From IMG/VR virus record IMGVR_UViG_3300027754_005989, positions 62,001 through 126,000 of that record: a DNA stretch of 64,000 nt; one strand, 5' to 3'. The stretch is from a virus. Below the pieces are notes generated by a model. That model was not told where the DNA came from. It saw nothing but the letters and a program-made list of their open reading frames with translations, and made no database searches. The translations under genes were made by a program, and so were the position numbers. Below are positions 6,609 to 12,851 of this stretch, one piece after another. Every line of letters begins with the position of its first letter. Positions within the stretch are counted from its first letter, which is position 1.

Positions 6609-6890
6609 ATGAGCACCACACTTGAAAAAGAACCAAAAGCCAATCCCGTAAGGGACAAGGTTGTTTTTAATGTACTCAAGGCCTTGGGAACACCTCCCGG
6701 TTACTATCAGACAAAAGCCAGCAATGTCTTCGAGAATCGATGGAGAGTCGATGTATGGGTCACCATTGCCCAATCGATTCTCGGCACCATTGCCCAGTCT
6801 GTAATCACAGACAGTTTCTTTGTGGTTGCCGATGAGAACGGGAAGGTAGTTTCGCCAATAATCACCAATAAGTATGGAGAAAATCGATGA
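6609..6890 (+). CDS. Hypothetical protein (93 aa)
   Basis: ATG 6609 with AAAGGAG 8 bases upstream. 'NRWRVDVWVTIAQSILGTIA' is followed by 'QSVITDSFFVV'; a short DNA repeat (ATTGCCCAATCGATTCTC.. / ATTGCCCAGTCT) encodes the repeated 'TIAQS'. Overlaps the next gene by 4 bases (ATGA). Unknown function. Confidence 0.75.
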   Translation: MSTTLEKEPKANPVRDKVVFNVLKALGTPPGYYQTKASNVFENRWRVDVWVTIAQSILGTIAQSVITDSFFVVADENGKVVSPIITNKYGENR

Positions 6891-7135
6891 ACAACTACAG
6901 GCATCAGTTGTTATTTGATAACGGTTTTGGAATAAGTATAATTTGCCATAGCTCAAGCTATGGAAATGAAAGTTGCCTGTTTGAGGTTGCTTTGTTGAAG
7001 GAGGGTGGACTTGTTTATCACGAGAATTTTCGGGATGTGCGGGGTTTTTTAGATTTCCACGCCGTTGCCCGGACGGTTGATGAGGTCAAGGCTTATAAAT
7101 CCGACCTCATCGTCCAGAATCATCCTTGTTTTTGA
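6887..7135 (+). CDS. Hypothetical protein (82 aa)
   Basis: ATGA overlap with the previous gene, with GGAG 8-9 bases upstream. Starts 'MNNYRHQLLFDNGFGISIIC' and continues as an alternating-hydrophobic beta-type protein ending 'QNHPCF'. It appears to be a partner of the preceding protein by coupling only; no known family. Confidence 0.7.
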   Translation: MNNYRHQLLFDNGFGISIICHSSSYGNESCLFEVALLKEGGLVYHENFRDVRGFLDFHAVARTVDEVKAYKSDLIVQNHPCF

Positions 7136-7160
7136 AGTCATTTACTAAGGAGGCGACAAG

Positions 7161-7406
7161 ATGAGCGAACAATATAGAGGTTTTTACTTCATTCACAAAA
7201 CTGAGGTGAAGGACCTCACGAAAGAACAACTTTGGGAGGAGGTCGAGGAGTACGACCGGAGGTGTGAGGTCGCAGCAAGGAACGGCGAGGGAATTAGCTC
7301 GAAGGAGGGGGTGAGGAACCGACTCTGCCGTGCAGAATTGTATCAGCGCACTTGGGGAAATATCCCCTTCGAGCAGGTTCAAAATTTCTTTGAGCCAATT
7401 TCTTAA
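7161..7406 (+). CDS. Hypothetical protein (81 aa)
   Basis: ATG after AAGGAGGCGACAAG. Charged helical protein ('TKEQLWEEVEEYDRRCEVAA') with 'LCRAELYQRTWGNIPFEQV' at the C-terminus. No recognised domain. Confidence 0.7.
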   Translation: MSEQYRGFYFIHKTEVKDLTKEQLWEEVEEYDRRCEVAARNGEGISSKEGVRNRLCRAELYQRTWGNIPFEQVQNFFEPIS

Positions 7407-7426
7407 TTACAACCTAGGAATCAGAA

Positions 7427-7654
7427 ATGAAAGTATCATTAGACAATGGCAATACATGGGTAGAAGTAGAAAATTTAAAGGTTATTCAAAATATTGAAGA
7501 CCCAACTGATTACGAAGATGAACCTTCCGAAGTGGAGTTGCATTTCAATTTCACTTCAGAAGGAGTGGTTACTGATGTTTGGATAAACGATATTTGTCAG
7601 GGTACTTCAAGTGAAGTTTATTTGACTATCGGAGACAATTTGGTCAACCACTAG
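7427..7654 (+). CDS. Small acidic beta-type protein (75 aa)
   Basis: ATG after a modest site (AGGAATCAGAA). The N-terminus 'MKVSLDNGNTWVEVENLKVI' is a pattern seen in small conserved proteins ('xVSLDxGxTWxEV'), followed by an acidic linker 'EDPTDYEDEPSEVEL' and 'VVTDVWINDICQGTSSEVYL'. Probably a small beta-sandwich; function unknown. Confidence 0.7.
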   Translation: MKVSLDNGNTWVEVENLKVIQNIEDPTDYEDEPSEVELHFNFTSEGVVTDVWINDICQGTSSEVYLTIGDNLVNH

Positions 7655-7711
7655 TTTTTTTGATTGTACAGCCTAATAATTAAACAATCCCGGTGCGGGG
7701 ACAATAGCAAT

Positions 7712-7731
7712 CCAAGGTCGCACCACCTTGG
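7712..7731 (+). promoter_or_regulatory. Hairpin before the ribosome site of gene 7747
   Basis: CCAAGGT (7712-7718) and ACCTTGG (7725-7731) form a perfect 7-bp stem with a 6-base loop, immediately before TATGGAG and the ATG. It could be an operator or a translational control element for the HTH-like gene. Confidence 0.5.
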
Positions 7732-7746
7732 TAGTATGGAGACTAT

Positions 7747-7965
7747 ATGAGCAATCGAGTTGGACGACCCGACAAATTTGCACCAAAGCAAGTGAAACAA
7801 TTGAAGCAGATCGTGTCAATATATGGTCTGCGCAAGGGCCGACAAGTTCTTAATCGACTTGGAATCCAAGTCAGCTTGCCGACTTTGAGCAAATACATCG
7901 GCAGCACTAGCTGTGGGAAACCTCTGGTTCTTAAGCGTGGTCGCCCAGTTAAAGTGGAGGCTTAA
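7747..7965 (+). CDS. Small basic HTH-like protein (72 aa)
   Basis: ATG after TATGGAG. 'FAPKQVKQLKQIVSIYGLRK' followed by 'GRQVLNRLGIQVSLPTLSKY' looks like the two helices of a helix-turn-helix of the resolvase/transposase-N type, and both ends carry 'GRP' motifs ('VGRPDKF', 'KRGRPVKVEA') like AT-hooks. This suggests a DNA-binding regulator, by inference only. One base separates it from gene 7967. Confidence 0.7.
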   Translation: MSNRVGRPDKFAPKQVKQLKQIVSIYGLRKGRQVLNRLGIQVSLPTLSKYIGSTSCGKPLVLKRGRPVKVEA

Positions 7966-7966
7966 T

Positions 7967-8257
7967 ATGATCGAAGGAACTATAAACTATCCGCCCTACA
8001 CTATTGCTTGGGCCAACACACAAGGGCGTATATTTCGCTCCTTTCCATTCCAAACTCCAGAAATGGCATTGGCTTGGGCAAAGGAAAAAGCAACAACCCA
8101 CCTCAATATCCACAACCAACCGGTTTATATGATCACCCCTGATCACCAGTTCAAACCTGTCACCGCCCAACAGTTGGGGATTCCAAAACCAAGCAACGAA
8201 CACGAGGACGATTGGAATGACGAAGATGAGGATGAGATGATGGAAACTGATATATAA
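7967..8257 (+). CDS. Hypothetical protein with acidic tail (96 aa)
   Basis: ATG 7967 with GTGGAGG upstream, overlapping the end region of gene 7747. Body 'YTIAWANTQGRIFRSFPFQT' and 'ALAWAKEKATTHLNIHNQPV'; the last 20 residues are almost all Asp, Glu, Asn and Met ('DDWNDEDEDEMMETD'), a DNA-mimic-like acidic tail. No known family. Confidence 0.7.
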   Translation: MIEGTINYPPYTIAWANTQGRIFRSFPFQTPEMALAWAKEKATTHLNIHNQPVYMITPDHQFKPVTAQQLGIPKPSNEHEDDWNDEDEDEMMETDI

Positions 8258-8280
8258 CTCTACCATCGAAAGGATTCGAT

Positions 8281-8364
8281 ATGGCCATATTTTCAGTCAC
8301 ATTCGGCATTGTCGTCATGATTGCAATCGTGGTCAATAACGCTTGCATGAAGGACGAAATATGA
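8281..8364 (+). CDS. 27-residue membrane peptide
   Basis: ATG after AAAGGATTCGAT. The translation, 'MAIFSVTFGIVVMIAIVVNN' then 'ACMKDEI', is a single transmembrane helix with a short charged tail. It overlaps the next gene, a lipoprotein, by 4 bases (ATGA). Too short for normal gene finders, but the ribosome site and coupling support it. Confidence 0.6.
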   Translation: MAIFSVTFGIVVMIAIVVNNACMKDEI

Positions 8365-8585
8365 AACCACTCCTCGCTGCACTCTGTCTAGCCATGACAG
8401 GGTGCAGATGCTGCCAACACCACGAAAAACCCAAATACAAGCACAAGCTTGTTTCGGGACTTGAATCGGGCACCAAACTGTACCCCGAAGGGTTTGGGCC
8501 AAACCAATACACCAAAAACCACGCACCAAGCCCTTTTGAGTGCTTGGATATTAAAGGCAAACTAGAGTACATCATTGAGTGGTAG
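8361..8585 (+). CDS. Small lipoprotein (74 aa)
   Basis: ATG coupled to the membrane peptide by ATGA. N-terminus 'MKPLLAALCLAMTGC' is a short signal peptide ending in a lipobox-like MTGC, so residue C15 would be lipidated; two more Cys follow ('RCCQ'). Mature part is basic then proline-containing. The membrane-peptide/lipoprotein pair recalls the inner/outer spanin arrangement, but the inner partner is far too short for a spanin. Suggests a Gram-negative host. Confidence 0.7.
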   Translation: MKPLLAALCLAMTGCRCCQHHEKPKYKHKLVSGLESGTKLYPEGFGPNQYTKNHAPSPFECLDIKGKLEYIIEW

Positions 8586-8587
8586 AT

Positions 8588-8632
8588 AGTATTCTACCCT
8601 GTAGAGTATTCTACCCTGTAGAGTATTCTACA
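8588..8632. repeat. Three tandem operator-like repeats
   Basis: AGTATTCTACCCTGTAG (17 bp) at 8588-8604, again at 8605-8621, and an 11-base third copy at 8622-8632. The junctions form the perfect palindrome TGTAGA-GTAT-TCTACA. It begins just after the lipoprotein stop and lies 43 bases before gene 8675: likely repressor or activator sites. Confidence 0.75.
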
Positions 8633-8674
8633 GCAAACCATATCTCCACTACACATCCCAACAAGGAGCCTCAA

Positions 8675-9082
8675 ATGCTCAATATTCGCTCATATATTGA
8701 TCCAGAAGTCCAAATGAGGGTGCTGCAATGTGAAGACAAATTCATCGCAGAAACGGCCCTAGCGCAGCAAACTCTGACAGGCTATCAAACCATCAATAGT
8801 GAGCCCCAAGACACGGCAGAACTGGCAAAAATCTACCTGAAAGCCAAGCTGGTGGCCCTCAAGGAGCGTGAGGAGAAGTTCATCGAAAATCCAGCCGAAC
8901 TTATGGAACACTTGTGCTTCAGCCACGACTGGACTTTCAAATTCAGCGATGGCCATTCCCAATGGGAGGCTGGCGACCGCACTCGCAAATTTATGGAAAT
9001 GATCGTAAGGGAAATCGGACAACCTGCCCGTGAAATCTGGAAAAAATACGCACCTAGTGAAATCTTCCGGTGCCACATCTAA
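8675..9082 (+). CDS. Hypothetical helical protein (135 aa)
   Basis: ATG 8675 with AAGGAGCCTCAA. Mostly helical and charged ('LKAKLVALKEREEKFIENPA'), with 'HDWTFKFSDGHSQWEAGDRT' in the C-terminal half. No motif recognised. Preceded by the 17-bp tandem repeats, which are likely to regulate it. Confidence 0.75.
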   Translation: MLNIRSYIDPEVQMRVLQCEDKFIAETALAQQTLTGYQTINSEPQDTAELAKIYLKAKLVALKEREEKFIENPAELMEHLCFSHDWTFKFSDGHSQWEAGDRTRKFMEMIVREIGQPAREIWKKYAPSEIFRCHI

Positions 9083-9110
9083 CACCATTTAACACTACAG
9101 GAACAATCAC

Positions 9111-9236
9111 ATGAGCATTCCCGTAGGTCAAGATGTTCACAACCAAAACCCATCACAGGAAAGGTGGTTGGACCCGTCCACTAAAATCGTCAAAGACTCT
9201 GAAATTGACTGGAGTTTAGTCGAATGTTGCGGTTAG
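9111..9236 (+). CDS. Possible small protein (41 aa)
   Basis: ATG with a modest AGGA site. 'MSIPVGQDVHNQNPSQERWL' then 'DPSTKIVKDSEIDWSLVECC' and G. Supported only by an open frame filling the gap between two genes in the same direction. Confidence 0.45.
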   Translation: MSIPVGQDVHNQNPSQERWLDPSTKIVKDSEIDWSLVECCG

Positions 9237-9277
9237 ATAACTGCAAGCTTCAGAAAAATTCCAGAAAATAATTAAAT

Positions 9278-9325
9278 CAATTGTATTTTTGACACGAAAC
9301 TTCCTGTACCGCTTTGTACAGTTCA
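9278..9325 (+). promoter_or_regulatory. Early-type promoter motif, copy 5
   Basis: CAATTGTATTTTTGACACG then AAACTTCCTGTA, with TTGACA and TTTGTA 18 bases on. The 40 bases upstream (from 9240, AACTGCAA..CTCAGA-type) are similar to those before copy 6, so the repeat unit is longer than the promoter. Confidence 0.7.
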
Positions 9326-9346
9326 ACTCAACAAGGAGCATAAATC

Positions 9347-9682
9347 ATGGGACTGGACAGCATATGGATTGGCGAAAACAACGAGCGGGCTTTTGTGAAC
9401 GCCGAACTCAACCTCTGCGGAGGCATGTTTTCAGACAGCGGCAACTCAAGCTTCAGAGGCAAGGTATACGACCTCCTTGTTTCAACAGCAACAGGGCAAA
9501 CCCTCTACTCAGAGGATATACCCAACAATCTAGTTGTGCAGATGGCCGAAAAACTGGAAAACTGCACAATTTCCTCTGCACAGGTCATTGATCCTAACAT
9601 CGTGGCACAAGAGCTTGAAGACCTCAAGCTTATGTTCAAGCTCCATGCCGAGGCCGGTCACAAGCTGGTCGGCTGGTGGTAA
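9347..9682 (+). CDS. Hypothetical protein (111 aa)
   Basis: ATG after AACAAGGAGCATAAATC. 'MGLDSIWIGENNERAFVNAE' and 'NLCGGMFSDSGNSSFRGKVY' resemble a conserved 'MGxDxxW' type small phage protein; no function known. Monocistronic by its flanking promoters (copies 5 and 6). Confidence 0.75.
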   Translation: MGLDSIWIGENNERAFVNAELNLCGGMFSDSGNSSFRGKVYDLLVSTATGQTLYSEDIPNNLVVQMAEKLENCTISSAQVIDPNIVAQELEDLKLMFKLHAEAGHKLVGWW

Positions 9683-9753
9683 GGGGCTTGCTTGCCATTA
9701 GACAACTGCAAACCTCAGAGAAATTCTAGAAAATAATTGAATTTAATTGAAAT

Positions 9754-9800
9754 TAATTGTATTTTTGAAACGGAACTTCCGTATCACTTTGTAGAGAGTT
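9754..9800 (+). promoter_or_regulatory. Early-type promoter motif, copy 6
   Basis: TAATTGTATTTTTGAAACG, GAACTTCCGTATCAC, TTTGTAG. TTGAAA and TTTGTA are 17 bases apart. Drives gene 9819. Confidence 0.75.
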
Positions 9801-9818
9801 AAACAAAAGGAGATTCAA

Positions 9819-10160
9819 ATGACCCAGATCAAGAACCTGACACCTCACGCAATTGTTTTGGTTCAAGGGGAAACCCAAGTTACCATCCAGCCGAGTGGGA
9901 CCGTTGCCCGTGTATCTACGGTTGCGGGGAGCAAGCTTGAAAGTTCCCTGCCTGTAGAATTGTGGTCAGCCAGCACTTTGGGGGAGGTTGTGGACCTGCC
10001 TTCTCCCGAAGAAGGTGTGATTTTGCTGGTGTCCAGCCTTGTGGCTGGTGCAGCGAAGAGGGAGGATGTTTACAGTCCCGGCACCGGCCCCAACGATGGG
10101 GCTGTGCGGAACGAAAAAGGCCATGTTGTGGGTGTCACCCGCCTCGTGCGAAGCACTTAA
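9819..10160 (+). CDS. Conserved 'NLTPHAI' protein, copy A (113 aa)
   Basis: ATG after AAAAGGAGATTCAA. 'IKNLTPHAIVLVQGETQVTI', 'PSGTVARVS', 'VILLVSSLVAGAAKREDVYS' and 'GHVVGVTRLVRST' match a family common in phages and their hosts (NLTPHxI ... PSGxxARV ... VSxxVAxAAKRxDVxxPG..... GxVVGVxxL). Function unknown. A second, fused copy follows at 10367 with close identity at DNA level. Confidence 0.85.
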   Translation: MTQIKNLTPHAIVLVQGETQVTIQPSGTVARVSTVAGSKLESSLPVELWSASTLGEVVDLPSPEEGVILLVSSLVAGAAKREDVYSPGTGPNDGAVRNEKGHVVGVTRLVRST

Positions 10161-10175
10161 TTAAGGGGGCGACTC

Positions 10176-10280
10176 ATGGTCAAAGAAATCGCCACGCTGG
10201 TCCTGATGCTCTTCACGGGCACAGGACCAAGTCCTAGTCTACATTACCCAAGCGAATCTGGGTCAATCGCTAGTCTCTAA
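10176..10280 (+). CDS. Possible 34-residue protein
   Basis: ATG after AAGGGGGCGACTC. 'MVKEIATLVLMLFTGTGPSP' looks like a short signal or membrane-inserting helix, then a Ser-rich tail. It ends just before a strong terminator and fits the transcript from gene 9819. Confidence 0.45.
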   Translation: MVKEIATLVLMLFTGTGPSPSLHYPSESGSIASL

Positions 10281-10285
10281 TTACA

Positions 10286-10320
10286 GCCAGAGAGGGCCAC
10301 AGCCTTCTCTGGCTTTTTTT
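10286..10320 (+). terminator. Rho-independent terminator
   Basis: GCCAGAGA pairs with TCTCTGGC (G/C-rich inner part GGGCC), followed by seven T. Confidence 0.88.
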
Positions 10321-10366
10321 GCAATTTTTAGGACACTTTACCCACCCCAAACAAAAGGAGATTCAA

Positions 10367-11038
10367 ATGAACCAGATCAAGAACCTGACACCTCATGCGA
10401 TAACTTTGGTGCAAGGAGACACCCAAGTCACCATCCCGCCAAGCGGGACCGTGGCCCGTGTATCTACTTTTCCCGGCAGCTTGCTCGAAAGCTCCCTGCC
10501 TGTCGAAGTGTGGTCCCCTATCACTTTTGGGGAAGTGGTGGATCTGCCTCCCCCCGAAGAAGGGGTAATTTTACTGGTGTCCCACCTTGTGGCTAGTGCA
10601 GCCAAGAGGGCGGATGTTTACAGTCCCGCTTTAGCGTTTGCCCACTCCCGCCCCAACGATGGGACTGTGCGGGGGGAAAAAGGAGAGGTCGTGGGTGTCA
10701 CCCGCCTCGTGCGAAGTAGCCAACAGCAACAACCCAAGGAGAATGGAATGAATAAGCTAGAAAACAGAGTGTTTAAGTATTCCCTCATCCAAAGAGGAAT
10801 TAGTCTCCCACTAACCTCAAGTGAGTGGGAGAATTTGAGGAGAAGCTATGAAAGTGAACACCCGTATAGGGTTGATACGAGTTCCAGAACTTGGGGCTCC
10901 GGGGATTATGAGGAGACAACCCTTATTAGTAACATTTTCATTGATACTATTGATGGGGTTGAGTTAATTGCGACTCTCAGGTGTTTTTCAAAGGAAAAAA
11001 TAGAGGATAGGATAAATAGGCAAGAGGCAGGATTTTAA
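10367..11038 (+). CDS. Fusion of 'NLTPHAI' protein copy B with a second small protein (223 aa)
   Basis: ATG after ACAAAAGGAGATTCAA, identical in layout to copy A. Residues 1-118 are a paralogue of the 9819 protein, with a short insertion ('ALAFAHSR'). Where copy A stops after 'GVTRLVRST', copy B reads 'GVTRLVRSSQQQQPKENG' straight into a second, unrelated domain of about 97 residues starting 'MNKLENRVFKYSL'. That Met (10748) still has its own good ribosome site (AAGGAG, 7 bases upstream), so the second protein may be made both fused and alone. The second part is acidic/basic mixed with 'TTLISNIFIDTIDGVELIAT'; function unknown. No early-type promoter is seen between the terminator and this gene. 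Confidence 0.8.
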   Translation: MNQIKNLTPHAITLVQGDTQVTIPPSGTVARVSTFPGSLLESSLPVEVWSPITFGEVVDLPPPEEGVILLVSHLVASAAKRADVYSPALAFAHSRPNDGTVRGEKGEVVGVTRLVRSSQQQQPKENGMNKLENRVFKYSLIQRGISLPLTSSEWENLRRSYESEHPYRVDTSSRTWGSGDYEETTLISNIFIDTIDGVELIATLRCFSKEKIEDRINRQEAGF

Positions 11039-11058
11039 TTACCAAAATATTCCTGAAT

Positions 11059-11123
11059 TAATTGTATTTTTGAAACGAAACTTCCGTATCACTATGAAGG
11101 GAGCCACTAGAGAGCAACCTTCA
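11059..11123 (+). promoter_or_regulatory. Early-type promoter copy 7 with 5' leader hairpin
   Basis: TAATTGTATTTTTGAAACG, AAACTTCCGTATCAC, TATGAA: TTGAAA and TATGAA are 17 apart. Directly after it TGAAGG (11095-11100) pairs with CCTTCA (11118-11123) across 17 conserved bases, so the hairpin would sit at the 5' end of the mRNA of gene 11150. Confidence 0.75.
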
Positions 11124-11149
11124 GGGATACCAAAGGAACAACAAAGAAA

Positions 11150-11368
11150 ATGAAAATGTTAGAAAAAACTGTGTCAGATACTGTGTCAGATACTGCTTAT
11201 TGGGCAGTATCTGAGTATCGAGGATACAAGAGCGTTCAAGAAATTGCTGAGATTGCAGAGTCCTGTGTGGGCGATGAGGTCTACGGCAAAACCTTTTCAG
11301 AGGAAGAGGCAAAAAAAGCCGGGGATATGGCTTTTGAACTTGTGTTTGAAATACACCCAGATTGGTAA
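11150..11368 (+). CDS. Small hypothetical protein (72 aa)
   Basis: ATG after AAAGGAACAACAAAGAAA. Opens with a repeated 'TVSDTVSDTAYW' (a 12-base DNA duplication) and ends 'AFELVFEIHPDW'. Acidic and helical; unknown function. A single-gene unit between promoter copy 7 and a strong terminator. Confidence 0.7.
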   Translation: MKMLEKTVSDTVSDTAYWAVSEYRGYKSVQEIAEIAESCVGDEVYGKTFSEEEAKKAGDMAFELVFEIHPDW

Positions 11369-11390
11369 GTTGTTTTGTGTCCTCAGCTAG

Positions 11391-11432
11391 AGACTGACAG
11401 AGGAATAAACTCCTCTGTCAGTCTTTTTTTTT
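11391..11432 (+). terminator. Rho-independent terminator
   Basis: GACTGACAGAGGA pairs perfectly with TCCTCTGTCAGTC over a 6-base loop, then nine T. Confidence 0.95.
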
Positions 11433-11441
11433 GCATTCTTT

Positions 11442-11552
11442 AGGCTAATTGTACCTACAGGATAAATGTCAAATAAATTACTGAATTTAATTGTATTTTT
11501 CAAACGAAAGTTCCGTATCACTATAGAAGGAAGCCACTAGAGAGCAACCTTC
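11442..11552 (+). promoter_or_regulatory. Upstream element, early-type promoter copy 8 and leader hairpin
   Basis: Element GGCTAATTGTACCTACAGG and ATAAATGTC (11442-11470), promoter TAATTGTATTTTTCAAACG, AAAGTTCCGTATCAC, TATAGA (11488-11527), and hairpin arms GAAGG (11526-11530) and CCTTC (11548-11552). The TATAGA is the best -10 among the copies. Confidence 0.75.
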
Positions 11553-11575
11553 AGGGATACCTTGGAGATTCAGAA

Positions 11576-11995
11576 ATGACCACCGCTACCCTTGAGATGA
11601 TTCAAGACGGCCTGAGTGGGCAAAAGGTCAGCGGGTATCACTACGAGCCGGTCCAGCCCGCAAATTGGGCTGACCTGCCCCAAGAGGAATACGGGTACGA
11701 GGCAACGGCGATGTACGAGTTCCCAATCGCCGTGGGCTTCCACGATGATGGGTACGACCGCTGGACCGACGACGATGGCACCTCTCACGCCAGTTGGGAT
11801 GACTTCCCCTCTGATGTCCTCACGGGGCTGTACAAAAGCCGCAAGGAAGCTGAGGAGGACTTGGCGTGGGACATCCACAACACAGGCGCAAAAAACCTGT
11901 GGCTCATCGAGGGGTATCGCATGAGCGGGTGGCAACTGCGTACCTATGGTGCGCCACCAAACTGGCGCAGCGTCCCACACCGCTTGGTGAAGTGA
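11576..11995 (+). CDS. Acidic hypothetical protein (139 aa)
   Basis: ATG after CTTGGAGATTCAGAA. Rich in Asp, Glu, Trp and Tyr ('HDDGYDRWTDDDGTSHASWD'), with 'LYKSRKEAEEDLAWDIHNTG' and a basic C-terminus. Higher G+C at third positions than the genes of region 3. No domain recognised; strongly acidic centre could mimic nucleic acid, which is speculation. Single-gene cassette. Confidence 0.8.
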   Translation: MTTATLEMIQDGLSGQKVSGYHYEPVQPANWADLPQEEYGYEATAMYEFPIAVGFHDDGYDRWTDDDGTSHASWDDFPSDVLTGLYKSRKEAEEDLAWDIHNTGAKNLWLIEGYRMSGWQLRTYGAPPNWRSVPHRLVK

Positions 11996-12000
11996 TCCAA

Positions 12001-12027
12001 AGGGGGCTTCGGCCCCCTCTTTTTTTT
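12001..12027 (+). terminator. Rho-independent terminator
   Basis: AGGGGGC-TTCG-GCCCCCT tetraloop hairpin followed by eight T. Confidence 0.96.
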
Positions 12028-12080
12028 GGCAATTTTTTGGGATGTAGGTACAATTTGTCTAAAACTTCTTTAGATAACTT

Positions 12081-12181
12081 GTAACTACAGGATAAATGTC
12101 AAAAATATTCCTGAATTAATTGTATTTTTGAAACGGAACTTCCGTATCACTATGAAGGGAGCCAACAGAGTGCAACCTTCA
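12081..12181 (+). promoter_or_regulatory. Upstream element, early-type promoter copy 9 and leader hairpin
   Basis: ACTACAGGATAAATGTC (about 12084-12100), promoter TAATTGTATTTTTGAAACG, GAACTTCCGTATCAC, TATGAA (12117-12157) and leader arms TGAAGG (12153-12158) and CCTTCA (12176-12181). Confidence 0.75.
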
Positions 12182-12205
12182 AACGGCTAAAAGGAAACAA
12201 CAACG

Positions 12206-12412
12206 ATGGCTAGTCAGAACAACCGTTTCGGTATCGGTGGCGTGATTAAGTGTCTGGCGTGTGGGAAGAAGACACGGCAGACCGGCGACAACGATGGCAC
12301 GGAGTTGTGCCATCGCTGCTTCCACGAGTGCCTCATGGAGAACGCACACGGCGATGGACACCATGAAGGTGCCTCGCATCCGAAGTGCCACATCTGCAAG
12401 GCTGTGGCGTGA
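12206..12412 (+). CDS. Small zinc-ribbon-like protein (68 aa)
   Basis: ATG after AAAAGGAAACAACAACG. 'FGIGGVIKCLACGKKTRQTG' and 'LCHRCFHECLMENAHGDGHH' give two CxxC knuckles (residues 17/20 and 33/36 approximately), and a third near the C-terminus ('CHIC'). The order 'RFGxGGVxxCxxCGKxTRxTG...LCxxCxxxxxxEN' is a conserved phage family, probably zinc binding. Role unknown, possibly a host-takeover factor. Single-gene cassette. Confidence 0.82.
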   Translation: MASQNNRFGIGGVIKCLACGKKTRQTGDNDGTELCHRCFHECLMENAHGDGHHEGASHPKCHICKAVA

Positions 12413-12416
12413 TTAA

Positions 12417-12448
12417 AGAGGAATGCCAGATGGCATTCCTCTTTTTTT
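12417..12448 (+). terminator. Rho-independent terminator
   Basis: AGAGGAATGC pairs with GCATTCCTCT over a 6-base loop (CAGATG), then seven T. Confidence 0.95.
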
Positions 12449-12468
12449 GTATTTTTTTTGTACTCTTT

Positions 12469-12578
12469 AGGCTAATTGTACCTACAGGATAAATGTCAAA
12501 AATATTCCTGAATTAATTGTATTTTTGAAACGGAACTTCCGTATAACTATGAAGGGAGCCAACAGAGAGCAACCTTCA
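12469..12578 (+). promoter_or_regulatory. Upstream element, early-type promoter copy 10 and leader hairpin
   Basis: GGCTAATTGTACCTACAGG and ATAAATGTC (12469-12497), promoter TAATTGTATTTTTGAAACG, GAACTTCCGTATAAC, TATGAA (12514-12554), leader arms TGAAGG (12550-12555) and CCTTCA (12573-12578). Nearly identical to copy 9 over more than 80 bases. Confidence 0.75.
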
Positions 12579-12600
12579 GGTCACTCGCAGGAGCAACCAC

Positions 12601-12807
12601 ATGACCCACAACAACATTCCCGGCCTCGCTGAGTTCCGGGCAGGGGTGTCCGCTGCAATGCGGGCAAGCGAGAGCGGCTTGCAACTGCAAGCGGCAATCG
12701 CCCGCAAGGGTAACGACCTTGCGGCTCTGGAGAAATACCTCGCAACCGCCAACCAGAAAGGTTGGGTAAAGGCGGCAGCGTTCATCGAAAGAATCATGAT
12801 GGCATGA
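12601..12807 (+). CDS. Small helical protein (68 aa)
   Basis: ATG after GCAGGAGCAACCAC. Ala-rich and helical ('FRAGVSAAMRASESGLQLQA', 'WVKAAAFIERIMMA'). No known motif. First of two genes in the last cassette. Confidence 0.72.
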   Translation: MTHNNIPGLAEFRAGVSAAMRASESGLQLQAAIARKGNDLAALEKYLATANQKGWVKAAAFIERIMMA

Positions 12808-12851
12808 ACAATCGGGGCTTCAGAAGCGAAGAAGAATAAAGGAGACAACCC

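Noticed and set aside
8579-8674. 32-codon N-terminal extension of gene 8675
   Set aside because: It runs through the tandem operator repeats; the ATG at 8675 has a good AAGGAG site.
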